Assembly (NCBI GenBank): GCA_902780405.1
Contig: CACZFI010000001.1
Span: forward strand, 310,001 to 374,000
DNA: 64,000 bases
Reading direction: 5' to 3'
DNA from: an uncultured Lachnospiraceae bacterium
GTDB taxonomy: Bacteria > Bacillota > Clostridia > Lachnospirales > Lachnospiraceae
Part shown: positions 9,161 to 17,850 of the stretch, piece after piece
How positions within the stretch are numbered: position 1 is the first letter of the stretch
Layout: each line of letters begins with the position of its first letter
The notes under the pieces: generated by a model
What the model was told of the DNA's origin: nothing
The model's database searches: none
The model's input: the letters and a program-made list of their open reading frames with translations, nothing else
Position numbers and translations under genes: made by a program

Positions 9161-9506
9161 GGGGTTGTACTGGTTTCGACAGGAGTTTTGAACGTATAGT
9201 AGCCATCCGTGGACCCAGGCCACGTAAAAACGGGGAAATTTTAAACATAAACGCAGAAGATAATTACGCGTACGCTGCCTAATTAGGCGGCTGTCAGGAT
9301 AGGGCGTCCCGCAACCCTAACACCGGCATCGAAAAAGCGGGAAACTCCTTCGCCTAAGCTTTGCGGTGGAGGAAAATTTATGAAGCTACCGAAGTGACTT
9401 GCCCGTCTGTAGGCAGGCCGCCTGGGGAATCAATATATGCAGACTGTGATGGAAGAAGCTGTACCGGATGGGCTTTTGGACGGGGGTTCGATTCCCCCCA
9501 GCTCCA
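9161..9506 (+). ncRNA. ssrA: Transfer-messenger RNA (tmRNA)
   Basis: The 5' end GGGGTTGTACTGGTTTCGAC and the 3' end with GGGGGTTCGATTCCCCCCAG then CTCCA are the tRNA-like halves of tmRNA; GGGGTT pairs with AGCTCC at the acceptor. The 3' CCA is not encoded. The tag reading frame starts at GCA 9253 and encodes AEDNYAYAA before TAA at 9280-9282. The tag marks incomplete proteins for proteolysis. The length of about 346 nt is normal. I saw no clear promoter close upstream, so co-transcription with smpB is possible. Confidence 0.95.
9490..9505 (+). repeat. tmRNA 3'-end repeat, copy 1 (inside ssrA)
   Basis: The 16-base word GATTCCCCCCAGCTCC at the T-arm/acceptor of ssrA recurs exactly at 9652-9667. 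Direct copies of tRNA or tmRNA 3' ends are the usual footprint of site-specific integration, but no integrase lies nearby. Confidence 0.7.
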
Positions 9507-9546
9507 TACGAAAAGGGAGGGACAAATATCCCTTCCTTTTCGTATG
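9505..9546 (+). terminator. Terminator-like hairpin after ssrA
   Basis: An 18-bp near-perfect inverted repeat with a 6-base loop starts at the last bases of the tmRNA gene. The 3' arm contains CCTTTT but no T run follows the stem, so this may be a bidirectional or imperfect terminator. Confidence 0.6.
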
Positions 9547-9570
9547 CTTGGAAGGAATCGAACGACGAGG

Positions 9571-9646
9571 TTCGTCTCGTAGAGACGAAAGAACGACCCG
9601 GTGGGTCGTTCGTCCGAAGTCCGGCCTGAAAGGCGGCTGAGCCGCC
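9571..9646. repeat. Cluster of three short palindromes
   Basis: Three successive perfect inverted repeats fill the spacer between the two tmRNA 3'-end copies: TTCGTCTC/GAGACGAA (9571-9589), GAACGACCC/GGGTCGTTC (9591-9611) and GGCGGC/GCCGCC (9632-9646). No credible gene is present on either strand. Confidence 0.65.
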
Positions 9647-9689
9647 GGCGGGATTCCCCCCAGCTCCCGATCCCTCCTGAAAGGCGGCT
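9625..9689 (+). repeat. Pair of 14-bp direct repeats flanking the second tmRNA 3'-end copy
   Basis: CCTGAAAGGCGGCT occurs at 9625-9638 and again at 9676-9689, bracketing the second tmRNA 3'-end copy. Confidence 0.7.
9652..9667 (+). repeat. tmRNA 3'-end repeat, copy 2
   Basis: Exact second copy of the 16-base ssrA 3' end, 146 bases downstream of the end of copy 1, without the rest of the RNA gene. Confidence 0.7.
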
Positions 9690-9696
9690 ATGCATA

Positions 9697-9725
9697 TTGA
9701 AATTTGAAAATAGGAGTGGTACAAT
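9697..9725 (+). promoter_or_regulatory. Sigma-A promoter of the 9763 gene
   Basis: TTGAAA (9697-9702), 17-base spacer, TACAAT (9720-9725), 37 bases before the start codon. Confidence 0.65.
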
Positions 9726-9762
9726 AGGCGGAGAAAATTTTCAATATGAAAGAGGTCTTAAC

Positions 9763-10155
9763 ATGAGTCAGGCAAAAGTTGATAAGTATAAAAAGGAAAA
9801 AAAGAACAGACCGAAGGCTGTAAAGCGTGCAAGGCGCCGCAAGACAGCATCGATTTTCATCGCAGCTGCATTGATTGGTGCGATTGTAGGTTATCCGCTC
9901 GGCAAGGGCCTTTATAAGCATACGGTTGCCGTAAGACGCGCGAATGCCACCGTAGATGGCGGAAACTATGATGTCTGGTTCGACCAGTATTATACCAAAA
10001 ATTATTCTTACCTTTTGGCGGCAGCAACCGCAACGGATGCAGCAGGCGAACCCGGGGACAATGTCAAAGTGATCGAAGGTGACAGCATCAATGATTTAAA
10101 CCTCGAAGATCTTGGCCTTGATGATACCGCAACCGCTACCGACGGCACAAAGTAG
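9763..10155 (+). CDS. Hypothetical single-pass membrane protein
   Basis: The 130-residue product has a very basic N-terminus (KYKKEKKNRPKAVKRARRRK), one membrane helix at about residues 29-48 (ASIFIAAALIGAIVGYPLG) and an external tail. The tail contains YDVWFDQYYTKNYSYLLAAA and an acidic, Ala/Thr-rich end. The start is the ATG after GAAAGAGG. By the positive-inside rule the tail faces outward. I recognise no family. It has its own promoter and terminator. Confidence 0.75.
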   Translation: MSQAKVDKYKKEKKNRPKAVKRARRRKTASIFIAAALIGAIVGYPLGKGLYKHTVAVRRANATVDGGNYDVWFDQYYTKNYSYLLAAATATDAAGEPGDNVKVIEGDSINDLNLEDLGLDDTATATDGTK

Positions 10156-10171
10156 AAACCGACATGAATTT

Positions 10172-10209
10172 AACCGAACAGGTACATTTACTTGTTCGGT
10201 TATTCTTTT
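10172..10209 (+). terminator. Intrinsic terminator after the 9763 gene
   Basis: The stem AACCGAACA / TGTTCGGTT is followed by a T-rich tract. Confidence 0.8.
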
Positions 10210-10258
10210 ATTTGACATAATCTTACGGATGTAACATTTCCGTAATGGGGTCAGGCAC

Positions 10259-11326
10259 CTATTTCATGAGTTTCATAACGATAAATCTTGCGTATGCCGT
10301 GAGCAGGTTCATATCCTTAAGGAAGGAGTCGACCAGTTCGATGTAAGACTCCTTGTCGCGGGCGTTATGTCTGTAGCCCGGTGTGATCTCTCCGTCAAAC
10401 TGGCTGATAAAGTAACCCTTTCGTCTTGTATAGCAGTTGTCTTTTTTGGCTTGTTCGCGATGCTCCTTGTCGACAAAGGATGCTATGGATTTGTGGACGG
10501 CTCGGTCTTCCCCGGGAAGATAGTAGTAGTCCTTGTAATCATCAAAGAAGAATTTCAATTCATCGAGATAAATCGGCACCTGGATTGATGCTGACGATCC
10601 GTTTCCCGTGATCGTAATACCGGAATCATTGCATGTAATGCGTCTCGGAAGTTCATACTCTAAGTCAAGCGAAAAAACCAGGTGATTCTCGCGAAGCTGC
10701 ATCTTGGACACGGAAAAGCATCCGGCGCGTAACCTTGCATAAGACAGCATCGAACAACAAGCAAGAAAGCCTTCAAGGTCATCGTAGTTGTGCTGGAAAA
10801 GGAGTTTTTCTTTGGCTTCATCTCTGTCGGAAAGGTAGTCCTTATACACCTTGATCAAATCACCGCCGCTGTATTTGTCCAGACGATTGATCCCAAGAAA
10901 CCTCTCGACGGTTTTTTGCTTCAGGTTGTCCAGGTGCAGAAGATTTCGAAACTGTCTGAGCAGCTTATACAGATCAATGCTTTCGATGTCATCGAGTATC
11001 CCGGGCATACCGTGATCCTTGAGTTTCTTCTCGACATAGGGAATATCGAACCCATCTCCGTTATAATGAAACAGCTTTCCGTAGGGTACGATCACTTCGG
11101 AAAAGGCCGCAAGGAGATCTTCTTCGGACGTTCCGTCATCATTAAAAAGCTGAACAATGGTAAATCCGTCACCGTCGTAATACGCATAACCGATCATATA
11201 AAGCTTTGAAGTCTCGGGCGAAAATCCTGTGGTTTCAATATCAAAAACCAGGAGATCGGACGGATCGTAAAGTTTCGTCAGGAGATTTAATTTATTAATT
11301 TCCGCTTTGTAAGAAAATGCTTTCAT
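10259..11326 (-). CDS. RNase H-like 3'-5' exonuclease domain protein (YprB family)
   Basis: A 355-residue protein whose N-terminal half (about residues 22-200) carries the acidic signature of DEDD-type exonucleases: FDIETTGF (DxE), then YNGDGFDIPYV and HNYDDLEGF. This matches the RNase_H_2/YprB group, predicted metal-dependent nucleases of unknown substrate. The C-terminal half (YELPRRITCNDSGITITGNG and beyond) looks like a separate beta-rich module without a clear match. It is a lone minus-strand gene, converging on the 9763 gene and diverging from the DivIVA-like gene. The ribosome binding site is weak. Confidence 0.8.
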   Translation of the reverse strand: MKAFSYKAEINKLNLLTKLYDPSDLLVFDIETTGFSPETSKLYMIGYAYYDGDGFTIVQLFNDDGTSEEDLLAAFSEVIVPYGKLFHYNGDGFDIPYVEKKLKDHGMPGILDDIESIDLYKLLRQFRNLLHLDNLKQKTVERFLGINRLDKYSGGDLIKVYKDYLSDRDEAKEKLLFQHNYDDLEGFLACCSMLSYARLRAGCFSVSKMQLRENHLVFSLDLEYELPRRITCNDSGITITGNGSSASIQVPIYLDELKFFFDDYKDYYYLPGEDRAVHKSIASFVDKEHREQAKKDNCYTRRKGYFISQFDGEITPGYRHNARDKESYIELVDSFLKDMNLLTAYARFIVMKLMK

Positions 11327-11373
11327 GTACCAATCTTACTACAAAAACACACGTATTTCCACCGAATTTATGC

Positions 11374-11401
11374 TTGTTTTTTTCTATCAATATGATATAA
11401 T
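11374..11401 (+). promoter_or_regulatory. Promoter of the 11434 DivIVA-like gene
   Basis: TTGTTT (11374-11379), 16-base spacer, TATAAT (11396-11401), 32 bases upstream of the ATG. Confidence 0.6.
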
Positions 11402-11433
11402 TTCTCTTACTAGACAACGTTCGGAGGTCCATT

Positions 11434-12012
11434 ATGATTCAACCTATTGACATTCAAACCAAAAAATTCAAAAAAGGTCTCCTTGGTTACAAGCCGGGTG
11501 AAGTAGATGAGTTTATTCTTTCTACCTTCCGCGCATATGAGGAGATATTCAACGAGAACAAAAAGCTCAAAGAATCCAATACAAAACTGAATTCCGTTGT
11601 TGAAGAGAGCAGACTTAAGATCTTTGATCTCGAGAATCAGCTTCAGAAGTCAGAGAATGCAACCGATTATGACGGCAGCACGGAAGCTGCGAAGCTTAAA
11701 GCGGATGAGATCATCCGAAATGCAGAAGCGCAGGCAGCGAAGATCATCAGCAACGCCAAGACACAGAGCGAATCCATCGAAGCAGCCGCTGAGGCACCGA
11801 AAGCCGAGCCGAAAGCAGCTCCGAAGGCTGAAGAGCCCAAGCAGACAGCTTCTTCCAGATTCTTCAAGAAGGCAGAAGAGCCTGCAGCTGCTCCCGCAGA
11901 CGAAGATGATGATGAGATCTTTGTCGGAGAGATCGAAGAGTCCAGAAAGCCTGACCGTATGATGATCGGTGATGGTGATGAGGATTCCGAGGACGATTTC
12001 GAATTCTTATAA
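11434..12012 (+). CDS. DivIVA-domain protein (first of two)
   Basis: The N-terminus PIDIQTKKFKKGLLGYKPGE is a DivIVA lipid-binding domain, which targets negatively curved membrane at septa and poles. A coiled coil spans about residues 35-75, then a second Ala-rich helical stretch, a Pro/Ala/Lys/Glu linker and an acidic tail ending DDFEFL (192 residues in all). The second DivIVA protein at 51733 has a similar acidic end, DDGFEFV. Function is inferred as division or polar scaffolding. It is a single-gene unit closed by a terminator just before ruvA. A CGGAGG site precedes the ATG. Confidence 0.85.
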   Translation: MIQPIDIQTKKFKKGLLGYKPGEVDEFILSTFRAYEEIFNENKKLKESNTKLNSVVEESRLKIFDLENQLQKSENATDYDGSTEAAKLKADEIIRNAEAQAAKIISNAKTQSESIEAAAEAPKAEPKAAPKAEEPKQTASSRFFKKAEEPAAAPADEDDDEIFVGEIEESRKPDRMMIGDGDEDSEDDFEFL

Positions 12013-12024
12013 ATAGCAGACACT

Positions 12025-12058
12025 ATGGCTGCCGTACGATGTGCGGCAGCTATTTTTT
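12025..12058 (+). terminator. Intrinsic terminator before ruvA
   Basis: The stem ATGGCTGCCG pairs with CGGCAGCTAT across a short loop and is followed by TTTTTT. The tract ends just before the ruvA ribosome binding site. Confidence 0.8.
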
Positions 12059-12067
12059 AGGAGACTT

Positions 12068-12664
12068 ATGTACGAATATATCAAGGGAACGATCGAGAGG
12101 ATCGGCGTCGGGGATCTGGTGATCGAGTGCGGCGGTATCGGATATCACCTATACGCAAGCACCCATGTCACGGAACGTCTTTCCCTGCATGAAGAAGCGA
12201 AACTTTATACACATCTGTCGGTCCGCGAGGATGATATGAGTCTGTTCGGATTTCTTTCGGCGGATGAACTTGCGGCCTTTCGTATGCTGATTTCCGTAAG
12301 CGGTATCGGTCCGAAGGGTGCGATTGCAGTCTTATCCGAGCTTACGGTGGACGACCTTAGAATTGCCGTCTTAAGCGATGATCACAAAGCCATCGCCAAG
12401 GCACAGGGTATCGGACCGAAAACAGCTCAGAAAGTAGTGCTCGAGCTTCGCGACAAGATGAAACTTGAGGACGTATTTGCAGACAGCGAAGATGCGTCGA
12501 TGGATGTATCTGCCACAAAAGATACGATTTCCGAAACTGCCATGGCGCTTTCTTCCCTCGGCTACTCCAATGTCGAAGCGCTTCGCGCCATCAAAAAGGT
12601 TCAGGCTGCTGACGGTATGACGGTTGAAGAGCTTTTGAAAGCAGCCTTAAAGCATATGTTATAG
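12068..12664 (+). CDS. ruvA: Holliday junction branch migration protein RuvA
   Basis: RuvA binds four-way DNA junctions and loads the RuvB motor. The 198-residue protein begins MYEYIKGTIERIG after a TAGGAG site; an in-frame ATG at 12041 lies inside the terminator stem and is rejected. The OB fold (ECGGIGYHLYAS) is followed by helix-hairpin-helix motifs (ISVSGIGPKGA and AQGIGPKTAQKVVLEL) and the C-terminal RuvB-binding domain. It is co-transcribed with ruvB nine bases downstream. Confidence 0.97.
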   Translation: MYEYIKGTIERIGVGDLVIECGGIGYHLYASTHVTERLSLHEEAKLYTHLSVREDDMSLFGFLSADELAAFRMLISVSGIGPKGAIAVLSELTVDDLRIAVLSDDHKAIAKAQGIGPKTAQKVVLELRDKMKLEDVFADSEDASMDVSATKDTISETAMALSSLGYSNVEALRAIKKVQAADGMTVEELLKAALKHML

Positions 12665-12673
12665 GAGCGATAG

Positions 12674-13681
12674 ATGGAAAAACGTATGATCAACACGGAG
12701 ATGATGCCGGAAGATGACCATCTGGAGTCGGGCCTTCGTCCCACATCTCTTTCCGAATACATCGGACAGTCTAAAGTAAAACAAAATCTTCGCGTATTTA
12801 TCGAAGCTGCCAAAAAGCGAAAAGAGCCGCTGGATCACGTGCTATTGTACGGACCTCCCGGACTCGGAAAGACGACTTTGGCCGGCATCGTGGCCGAGGA
12901 GATGGGCGTATCCTTAAAGATCACATCAGGACCCGCCATCGATAAGCCGGGAGATCTGGCTGCGATCCTCAACAATCTATCCGAAAATGATGTTTTATTC
13001 ATAGACGAGATCCATCGATTGAACAAGCAGGTGGAAGAGGTTTTATACCCCGCCATGGAGGATTTTGCCATCGATATCGTGATCGGCAAGGGAGCCGGAG
13101 CAAGATCCGTCAGACTGGATCTTCCGAAATTCACCCTTGTGGGTGCCACGACGAGAGCCGGCATGCTTACCGCACCGCTGCGTGACCGTTTCGGCGTTGT
13201 AAACCGACTTGAATTCTACAATGTTGCGGAATTGATGCAGATTATACTTCGCTCCGCAAATGTACTTGCCATCAAAGTAGATGACGAGGGCGCTTTGGAA
13301 ATTGCCAAGCGTTCGAGAGGAACGCCGCGTCTGGCCAACCGTCTCTTAAAACGTGTGCGTGATTTTGCCGAGGTCGAGGGCAGCGGCATGATCGATTATG
13401 ACGTTGCCAAAAAGGCACTCGATCGCCTCGAGGTCGATTCCATGGGACTTGATCAGACAGATCGAGGCATCCTTATGACCATCATCGAAAAATTCGGCGG
13501 CGGACCGGTGGGTCTTGAGACCTTAGCTGCAGCCGTGGGAGAGGATTCGGGTACATTGGAAGATGTGTACGAGCCCTACCTCATAAAAAATGGCTTTATA
13601 AATCGCACGCCCCGTGGTAGAATTGTGACAGAGATCTGTTATAAGCATTTCGGTCTGGAAAGCTTATACGAACAAGTATAA
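12674..13681 (+). CDS. ruvB: Holliday junction helicase RuvB
   Basis: A 335-residue AAA+ hexameric motor that drives branch migration with RuvA. Walker A is [12 protein letters not shown], Walker B is FIDEIHRLN, and the ATPase sensor region is [19 protein letters not shown]. The C-terminal winged helix ends [14 protein letters not shown]. RuvC is not in this window; RecU at 31419 supplies the resolvase, as is usual in Firmicutes. Confidence 0.98.
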   Translation: MEKRMINTEMMPEDDHLESGLRPTSLSEYIGQSKVKQNLRVFIEAAKKRKEPLDHVLLYGPPGLGKTTLAGIVAEEMGVSLKITSGPAIDKPGDLAAILNNLSENDVLFIDEIHRLNKQVEEVLYPAMEDFAIDIVIGKGAGARSVRLDLPKFTLVGATTRAGMLTAPLRDRFGVVNRLEFYNVAELMQIILRSANVLAIKVDDEGALEIAKRSRGTPRLANRLLKRVRDFAEVEGSGMIDYDVAKKALDRLEVDSMGLDQTDRGILMTIIEKFGGGPVGLETLAAAVGEDSGTLEDVYEPYLIKNGFINRTPRGRIVTEICYKHFGLESLYEQV

Positions 13682-13694
13682 AGGAGTTTGTATC

Positions 13695-14102
13695 ATGGCG
13701 AACAAAGTAGATATCCCTGTAGTGATCAACGGAAAGGTCTATACCTTAAGCGGCTATGAAGGTGAGGATTATCTTCAGAACGTGGCCACCTACATCAACA
13801 ACAAGATTGCGGAGTGTAAGGCTTCGGATCAGTATCGCAGGATGAATACGGAATACCAGGGTGTGCTTCTCGCTTTAAATATCGCTGATGACTACTTCAA
13901 GGCGAAGGCGAAGGCAGACAGCATGGTAAGTGAAGACACGAACAAGGAGCAGCAGCTCTATGATCTTCGTCATGACGTGATTGAAGCGCAGATCAAGCAG
14001 GAATCTGCTACCAGGATGATCGAGGAGTACAAGGAAGAGATCAATGCACTCCAGAGAAAGATCATTCAGCTTGAAGCGGAGAAGGGCAGAAATGACATCT
14101 AA
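13695..14102 (+). CDS. zapA: Cell division protein ZapA
   Basis: A 135-residue FtsZ-ring stabilising protein. The N-terminal globular part (VDIPVVINGKVYTLSGYEGEDYLQNVA) is followed by a C-terminal coiled coil (about residues 75-130). AAGGAG precedes the ATG. It overlaps the U32 gene by 11 bases. ZapA-U32 adjacency is common in Clostridia, but a functional link is unproven. Confidence 0.88.
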   Translation: MANKVDIPVVINGKVYTLSGYEGEDYLQNVATYINNKIAECKASDQYRRMNTEYQGVLLALNIADDYFKAKAKADSMVSEDTNKEQQLYDLRHDVIEAQIKQESATRMIEEYKEEINALQRKIIQLEAEKGRNDI

Positions 14103-16419
14103 ATCCGTTGAAATCCTGGCCCCTTGCGGTTCCTTCGATATTATGAAAGCAGCCATCGCTTCCGGAGCCGATGCCTGTTATTTCGGAGGAAGCAGATTCG
14201 GTGCCAGAGCATTTGCAGATAATTTCACAACCGAGGAGATTCTTTCTGCCATTGATTATGCGCATCTCCACGGTTGCAGATCCTATCTCACGGTGAACAC
14301 GCTGATCAAAGAGTCCGAGTTTGCCGATTTATATGAAGATTTGACCCCTTGTGTAAGAGAGGGGCTTGACGCCGTTATCGTTCAGGATCTCGGCGTTTTT
14401 CGGTTTCTTTCCCGGGAGTTTCCCGACCTTCCCATCCATGTATCCACGCAGATGAGCATATCAAGCTGTGAGGGTGCCGGGCTTATGAAGCGACTCGGTG
14501 CCACGAGGGTTGTGCCCGCAAGAGAACTGACGCTGCAACAGATCTCCGAGATCAAACAGAAAACCGATATTGAGCTGGAGGTGTTCTGTCACGGCGCCAT
14601 GTGTTATTCCATGAGCGGAAGATGCTTGATGTCCTCCCTTGCAGGCGGAAGAAGCGGAAACCGCGGAAGATGTGCACAGACCTGCAGAAAATGTTACGAC
14701 GGATCCTACCTTCTTTCCATGAAGGATATGTGCACCTTGGAGATCCTTCCCGAAATCCTTGCAACCGGTATCGATTCCTTAAAGATCGAGGGGCGGATGA
14801 AAAACCGTCTCTATGTCGCTTCGGCCGTGGCCGCATACCGCGATTCCGTGGATGAGATCATCGCCGGTGAATTTGATATCAAAAAACAGCAACAGCGTAA
14901 AGATAAACTCGCGGAAGTCTTTCATCGCGGAGGCTTTTGCACGGGATATTACACCGGGATCGGTACCGATCTTACGACAAAAGACCGACCGGGACATGCC
15001 GGCGTAATGCTCGGAGAGATCGTTTCACTGGGAAGCGGCAAAGTGAACGTCCTTTTGAAAAGAAATCTGTCTGCAGGCGATGTCCTTGAGATTGCCGTAA
15101 AAGGCGGGGAGGCTTTGAGGATCACTTCGGGTGTTTCTGGTTTGGCCGGTGATACGGCAGCCCTTTCTGCGCCTAAAACCAAACTCATGAAACCCGGGAT
15201 GCCGGTCTTACTGATGCAGTCATCCAAAACAAGCCGAAAGATCAATGACATGATCTTGGCCGGCAAACATGCAAAGATCCCGCTTTCGGTACATTTTTCC
15301 GGAAAGATCGGAGAGTTTCCGACGCTTACACTTCGTCCCATGAAGGATTCTTTGTCTGGCTTTCTCGGTACAGCCTCCGGAGAAAACAGGCTCGAGGAAA
15401 GCAGGAAGGATACGGATATCGAAAAAACACTTTCGGATAAACTGTTCGCCTTCGGGGGAACCGACTATATTCCGGAAAAGATAAGCGTGGATGCTGACGC
15501 AAATGTCTTTCTTCCGGGATCCGTATTAAAGAAGCTGCGCCGGGATGCCGTTGCTTCACTCGAGGAGAGTATTCTGTCGGCAAACAGACGAAAGATCAGT
15601 GAGGAAGAACACCCCGTTCATGCAAGCGTTACGGACAGGAATGAACGTCTTCGCGACGGAACAGCCGTAAGAGTGACAACCGCCGAACAGCTTTCGGCCG
15701 TACTTGCTTCTGATACGGAACCGATGTATCTTTTGATGGATCAAAAGCTCATTGTATCCTGCGAGACGATGCTGCATGGCTTATCCAAGAATACGGCTTT
15801 GGTGATGGTACTTCCTGACGTGACAACCGAAACCTGTGCCGGTCCCGTCGATTTGCCAAATCCGAAGATAAGTGGTATATATATTAACAATCCTGACAAC
15901 CTGGCACGTGTTGCCCTGTACGGAGCGGCTCCGCAGATCACGGAAGTGATGGTAGGAAGTTTTCTTTATACATACAATACGGAAGCCATGCGTATGGTAA
16001 AAGAACTCCTTTCGGCGCATTCCGTACAAGTGATCCTTGAAGCTCCAAGAGAGCTTTCTGTGAAGGAACTTCAGTCCCTTGACCTGTCGCATCATATGCT
16101 TTCGGTTTACGGATATGAACCCGTGATGATCACGAGACAGTGTGTCAAAAAATCTTCGGGACGCTGTGATCATACGTCCGGCGTTACGGATATTACCGAC
16201 GAGAAGGGCAATACCTATCACGTGCTTTCAAACTGTGCATCAGAGTACAGTGTGATTTTAAACGGGCTTCCGCTTGCGGTTACAAGAGAACAAATGCCGC
16301 TTCCCGGAATCAGGCTGTTTTCGTTCACCATTGAAAGCGCTGAAGAAACCGCACGGATCCTGTCGGGACATTTTCCTGACAAACGAACCGGCGGACATTA
16401 TCATAGAGGAGTAGAGTAG
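14092..16419 (+). CDS. U32 family peptidase / RlhA-like protein
   Basis: The ATG at 14092, overlapping the zapA stop, gives 775 residues beginning VEILAPCGSFDIMKAAIASG, the classic U32 N-terminus. The U32 signature region contains EVFCHGAMCYSMSGRCLMSS and a Cys cluster (GRCAQTCRKCY). The C-terminal half resembles the DUF3656 extension of large U32 proteins. Relatives include collagenase-like peptidases and RlhA/TrhP, which hydroxylate rRNA or tRNA bases. The Cys set favours an RNA-modification role over proteolysis, but this is inference. FtsW follows without a gap. Confidence 0.88.
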   Translation: MTSKSVEILAPCGSFDIMKAAIASGADACYFGGSRFGARAFADNFTTEEILSAIDYAHLHGCRSYLTVNTLIKESEFADLYEDLTPCVREGLDAVIVQDLGVFRFLSREFPDLPIHVSTQMSISSCEGAGLMKRLGATRVVPARELTLQQISEIKQKTDIELEVFCHGAMCYSMSGRCLMSSLAGGRSGNRGRCAQTCRKCYDGSYLLSMKDMCTLEILPEILATGIDSLKIEGRMKNRLYVASAVAAYRDSVDEIIAGEFDIKKQQQRKDKLAEVFHRGGFCTGYYTGIGTDLTTKDRPGHAGVMLGEIVSLGSGKVNVLLKRNLSAGDVLEIAVKGGEALRITSGVSGLAGDTAALSAPKTKLMKPGMPVLLMQSSKTSRKINDMILAGKHAKIPLSVHFSGKIGEFPTLTLRPMKDSLSGFLGTASGENRLEESRKDTDIEKTLSDKLFAFGGTDYIPEKISVDADANVFLPGSVLKKLRRDAVASLEESILSANRRKISEEEHPVHASVTDRNERLRDGTAVRVTTAEQLSAVLASDTEPMYLLMDQKLIVSCETMLHGLSKNTALVMVLPDVTTETCAGPVDLPNPKISGIYINNPDNLARVALYGAAPQITEVMVGSFLYTYNTEAMRMVKELLSAHSVQVILEAPRELSVKELQSLDLSHHMLSVYGYEPVMITRQCVKKSSGRCDHTSGVTDITDEKGNTYHVLSNCASEYSVILNGLPLAVTREQMPLPGIRLFSFTIESAEETARILSGHFPDKRTGGHYHRGVE

Positions 16420-17850
16420 ATGATCAATATCATCTGTGAAATTTCAAAATACCTGATCATACTGTTTATGATCCTTTATACCGTAAAGTGCTTTTCATCA
16501 CTGCTTTCCACGACAGAAAAAGAGCGGAAGGTGAAAGCGACCAAGCAGATCATATATGTATTCATGATCCATTTTCTCTGTTATCTTACGATGTTTTTAA
16601 GACTCGGCGAAGTAAGGATCATCGTCTTTTACGGTATACAGATCTTTGTAGCCATCCTGTACATGGTGATCTTTCAGTCCATTTACAGAAATGCATCGGC
16701 GTTACTTACCAACAACACCGCCTTTATGTTGCTGATCGGTTATATCATGCTGACGAGACTGGATTTCTCGCTTGCCGTAAAGCAATTCCTTTTCGCAACC
16801 GTAGGACTGATACTTACATCCTTTGTACCCTATATCATGCAGAACTGGAAGAATCTGCGTGTCTTCGGCAAGCGTTACGGCCTGCTCGGTCTGATCGGAC
16901 TGATGACGGTCTTTATCCCGGGCCTCGGTTTTGAAAATTACGGATCGAGAAACTGGATCCGCATCGGCGGGTTCTCCCTGCAGCCGATGGAGTTCGTGAA
17001 GATCCTCTTTGTCTTCTTTGTAGCGAGCATGCTGTGCAAGGCAAGTACCTTCGGTGAACTTCTGGCCAACGCGATCATTTCTGCAGCTTTTATGGGCGTA
17101 CTTGTTTTGGAGAAGGATCTCGGTGCCGCCGTGATCTTTTACATCACCTATGTATGTCTTGTCTACCTTGCCACATCAAGGCCGATCTTCCTTGTAGGCG
17201 GTATCGGAATCGGCGTGGGAGCGGTTTATGCAGCCTATCTCTTGTTTAAGGACAGTCTGTTTGCGCACGTTATGGTGCGAGTCTCTGCGTGGAGAAATCC
17301 CTTTGCGGATATCGACGGGGGAGGATACCAGCTGTCCCAGTCTCTGTTCGCCATCGGAACCGGCGGTTACCTTGGATCCGGTCTGACGCAGGGCTCTGCC
17401 GATATCATTCCGGTGTCGGAAAGTGACTTTATCTTCTCGGCCATCTGTGAAGAACTCGGCGTGATCTTCGGACTTGCACTGATCCTTGTGATCGTCAGCA
17501 TCTTCATATCCTTTGTGAATGTGGCGATGCAGTGCCGTGATCCGTTTTACAAATATGTAGCCTTCGGCTTTTCGGTGATCTTTATCACCCAGAGCCTGCT
17601 TAACCTGGGCGGCGTTACAAAGTTCATCCCCTCGACGGGCGTGACCCTGCCGCTCATATCGTACGGTGTATCATCCGTGCTAAGCACTCTGATCATATTC
17701 TCCATCATTCAGGGTGTCTATGTAATCAGTACCAATGAGGCGATCAAAAATGAAAAAGACAAAGAACGAGCAAAGGCCATCCTCGAGCGTGCAGCTTACG
17801 CCGGAGGAGGACTTCCTGGCCAAAGACAGGGAACGCGCGAAGAACAATAA
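16420..17850 (+). CDS. FtsW/RodA/SpoVE family glycosyltransferase
   Basis: A 476-residue SEDS protein, the lipid II polymerase class that works with a class B PBP. About ten membrane helices are visible. Motifs include GSRNWIRIGGFSLQPMEFVK, VLEKDLGAAVIFYITY, GTGGYLGSGLTQGS, PVSESDFIFSAICEELG and STGVTLPLISYGVSSVLS. A basic tail after the last helix overlaps the following PBP gene by about 100 bases. Whether it serves septation, sporulation or a special envelope site cannot be told; rodA proper is at 46475. Confidence 0.93.
   Translation: MINIICEISKYLIILFMILYTVKCFSSLLSTTEKERKVKATKQIIYVFMIHFLCYLTMFLRLGEVRIIVFYGIQIFVAILYMVIFQSIYRNASALLTNNTAFMLLIGYIMLTRLDFSLAVKQFLFATVGLILTSFVPYIMQNWKNLRVFGKRYGLLGLIGLMTVFIPGLGFENYGSRNWIRIGGFSLQPMEFVKILFVFFVASMLCKASTFGELLANAIISAAFMGVLVLEKDLGAAVIFYITYVCLVYLATSRPIFLVGGIGIGVGAVYAAYLLFKDSLFAHVMVRVSAWRNPFADIDGGGYQLSQSLFAIGTGGYLGSGLTQGSADIIPVSESDFIFSAICEELGVIFGLALILVIVSIFISFVNVAMQCRDPFYKYVAFGFSVIFITQSLLNLGGVTKFIPSTGVTLPLISYGVSSVLSTLIIFSIIQGVYVISTNEAIKNEKDKERAKAILERAAYAGGGLPGQRQGTREEQ

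Noticed and set aside
9378..9724. Open frames of 60-112 codons on both strands across the tmRNA gene and its spacer
   Set aside because: They are antisense or sense readings of ssrA and its palindromes. Proteins of this kind (with GGNRTPV- or GESNPRPK-like pieces) are a well-known misannotation near tRNA and tmRNA genes.
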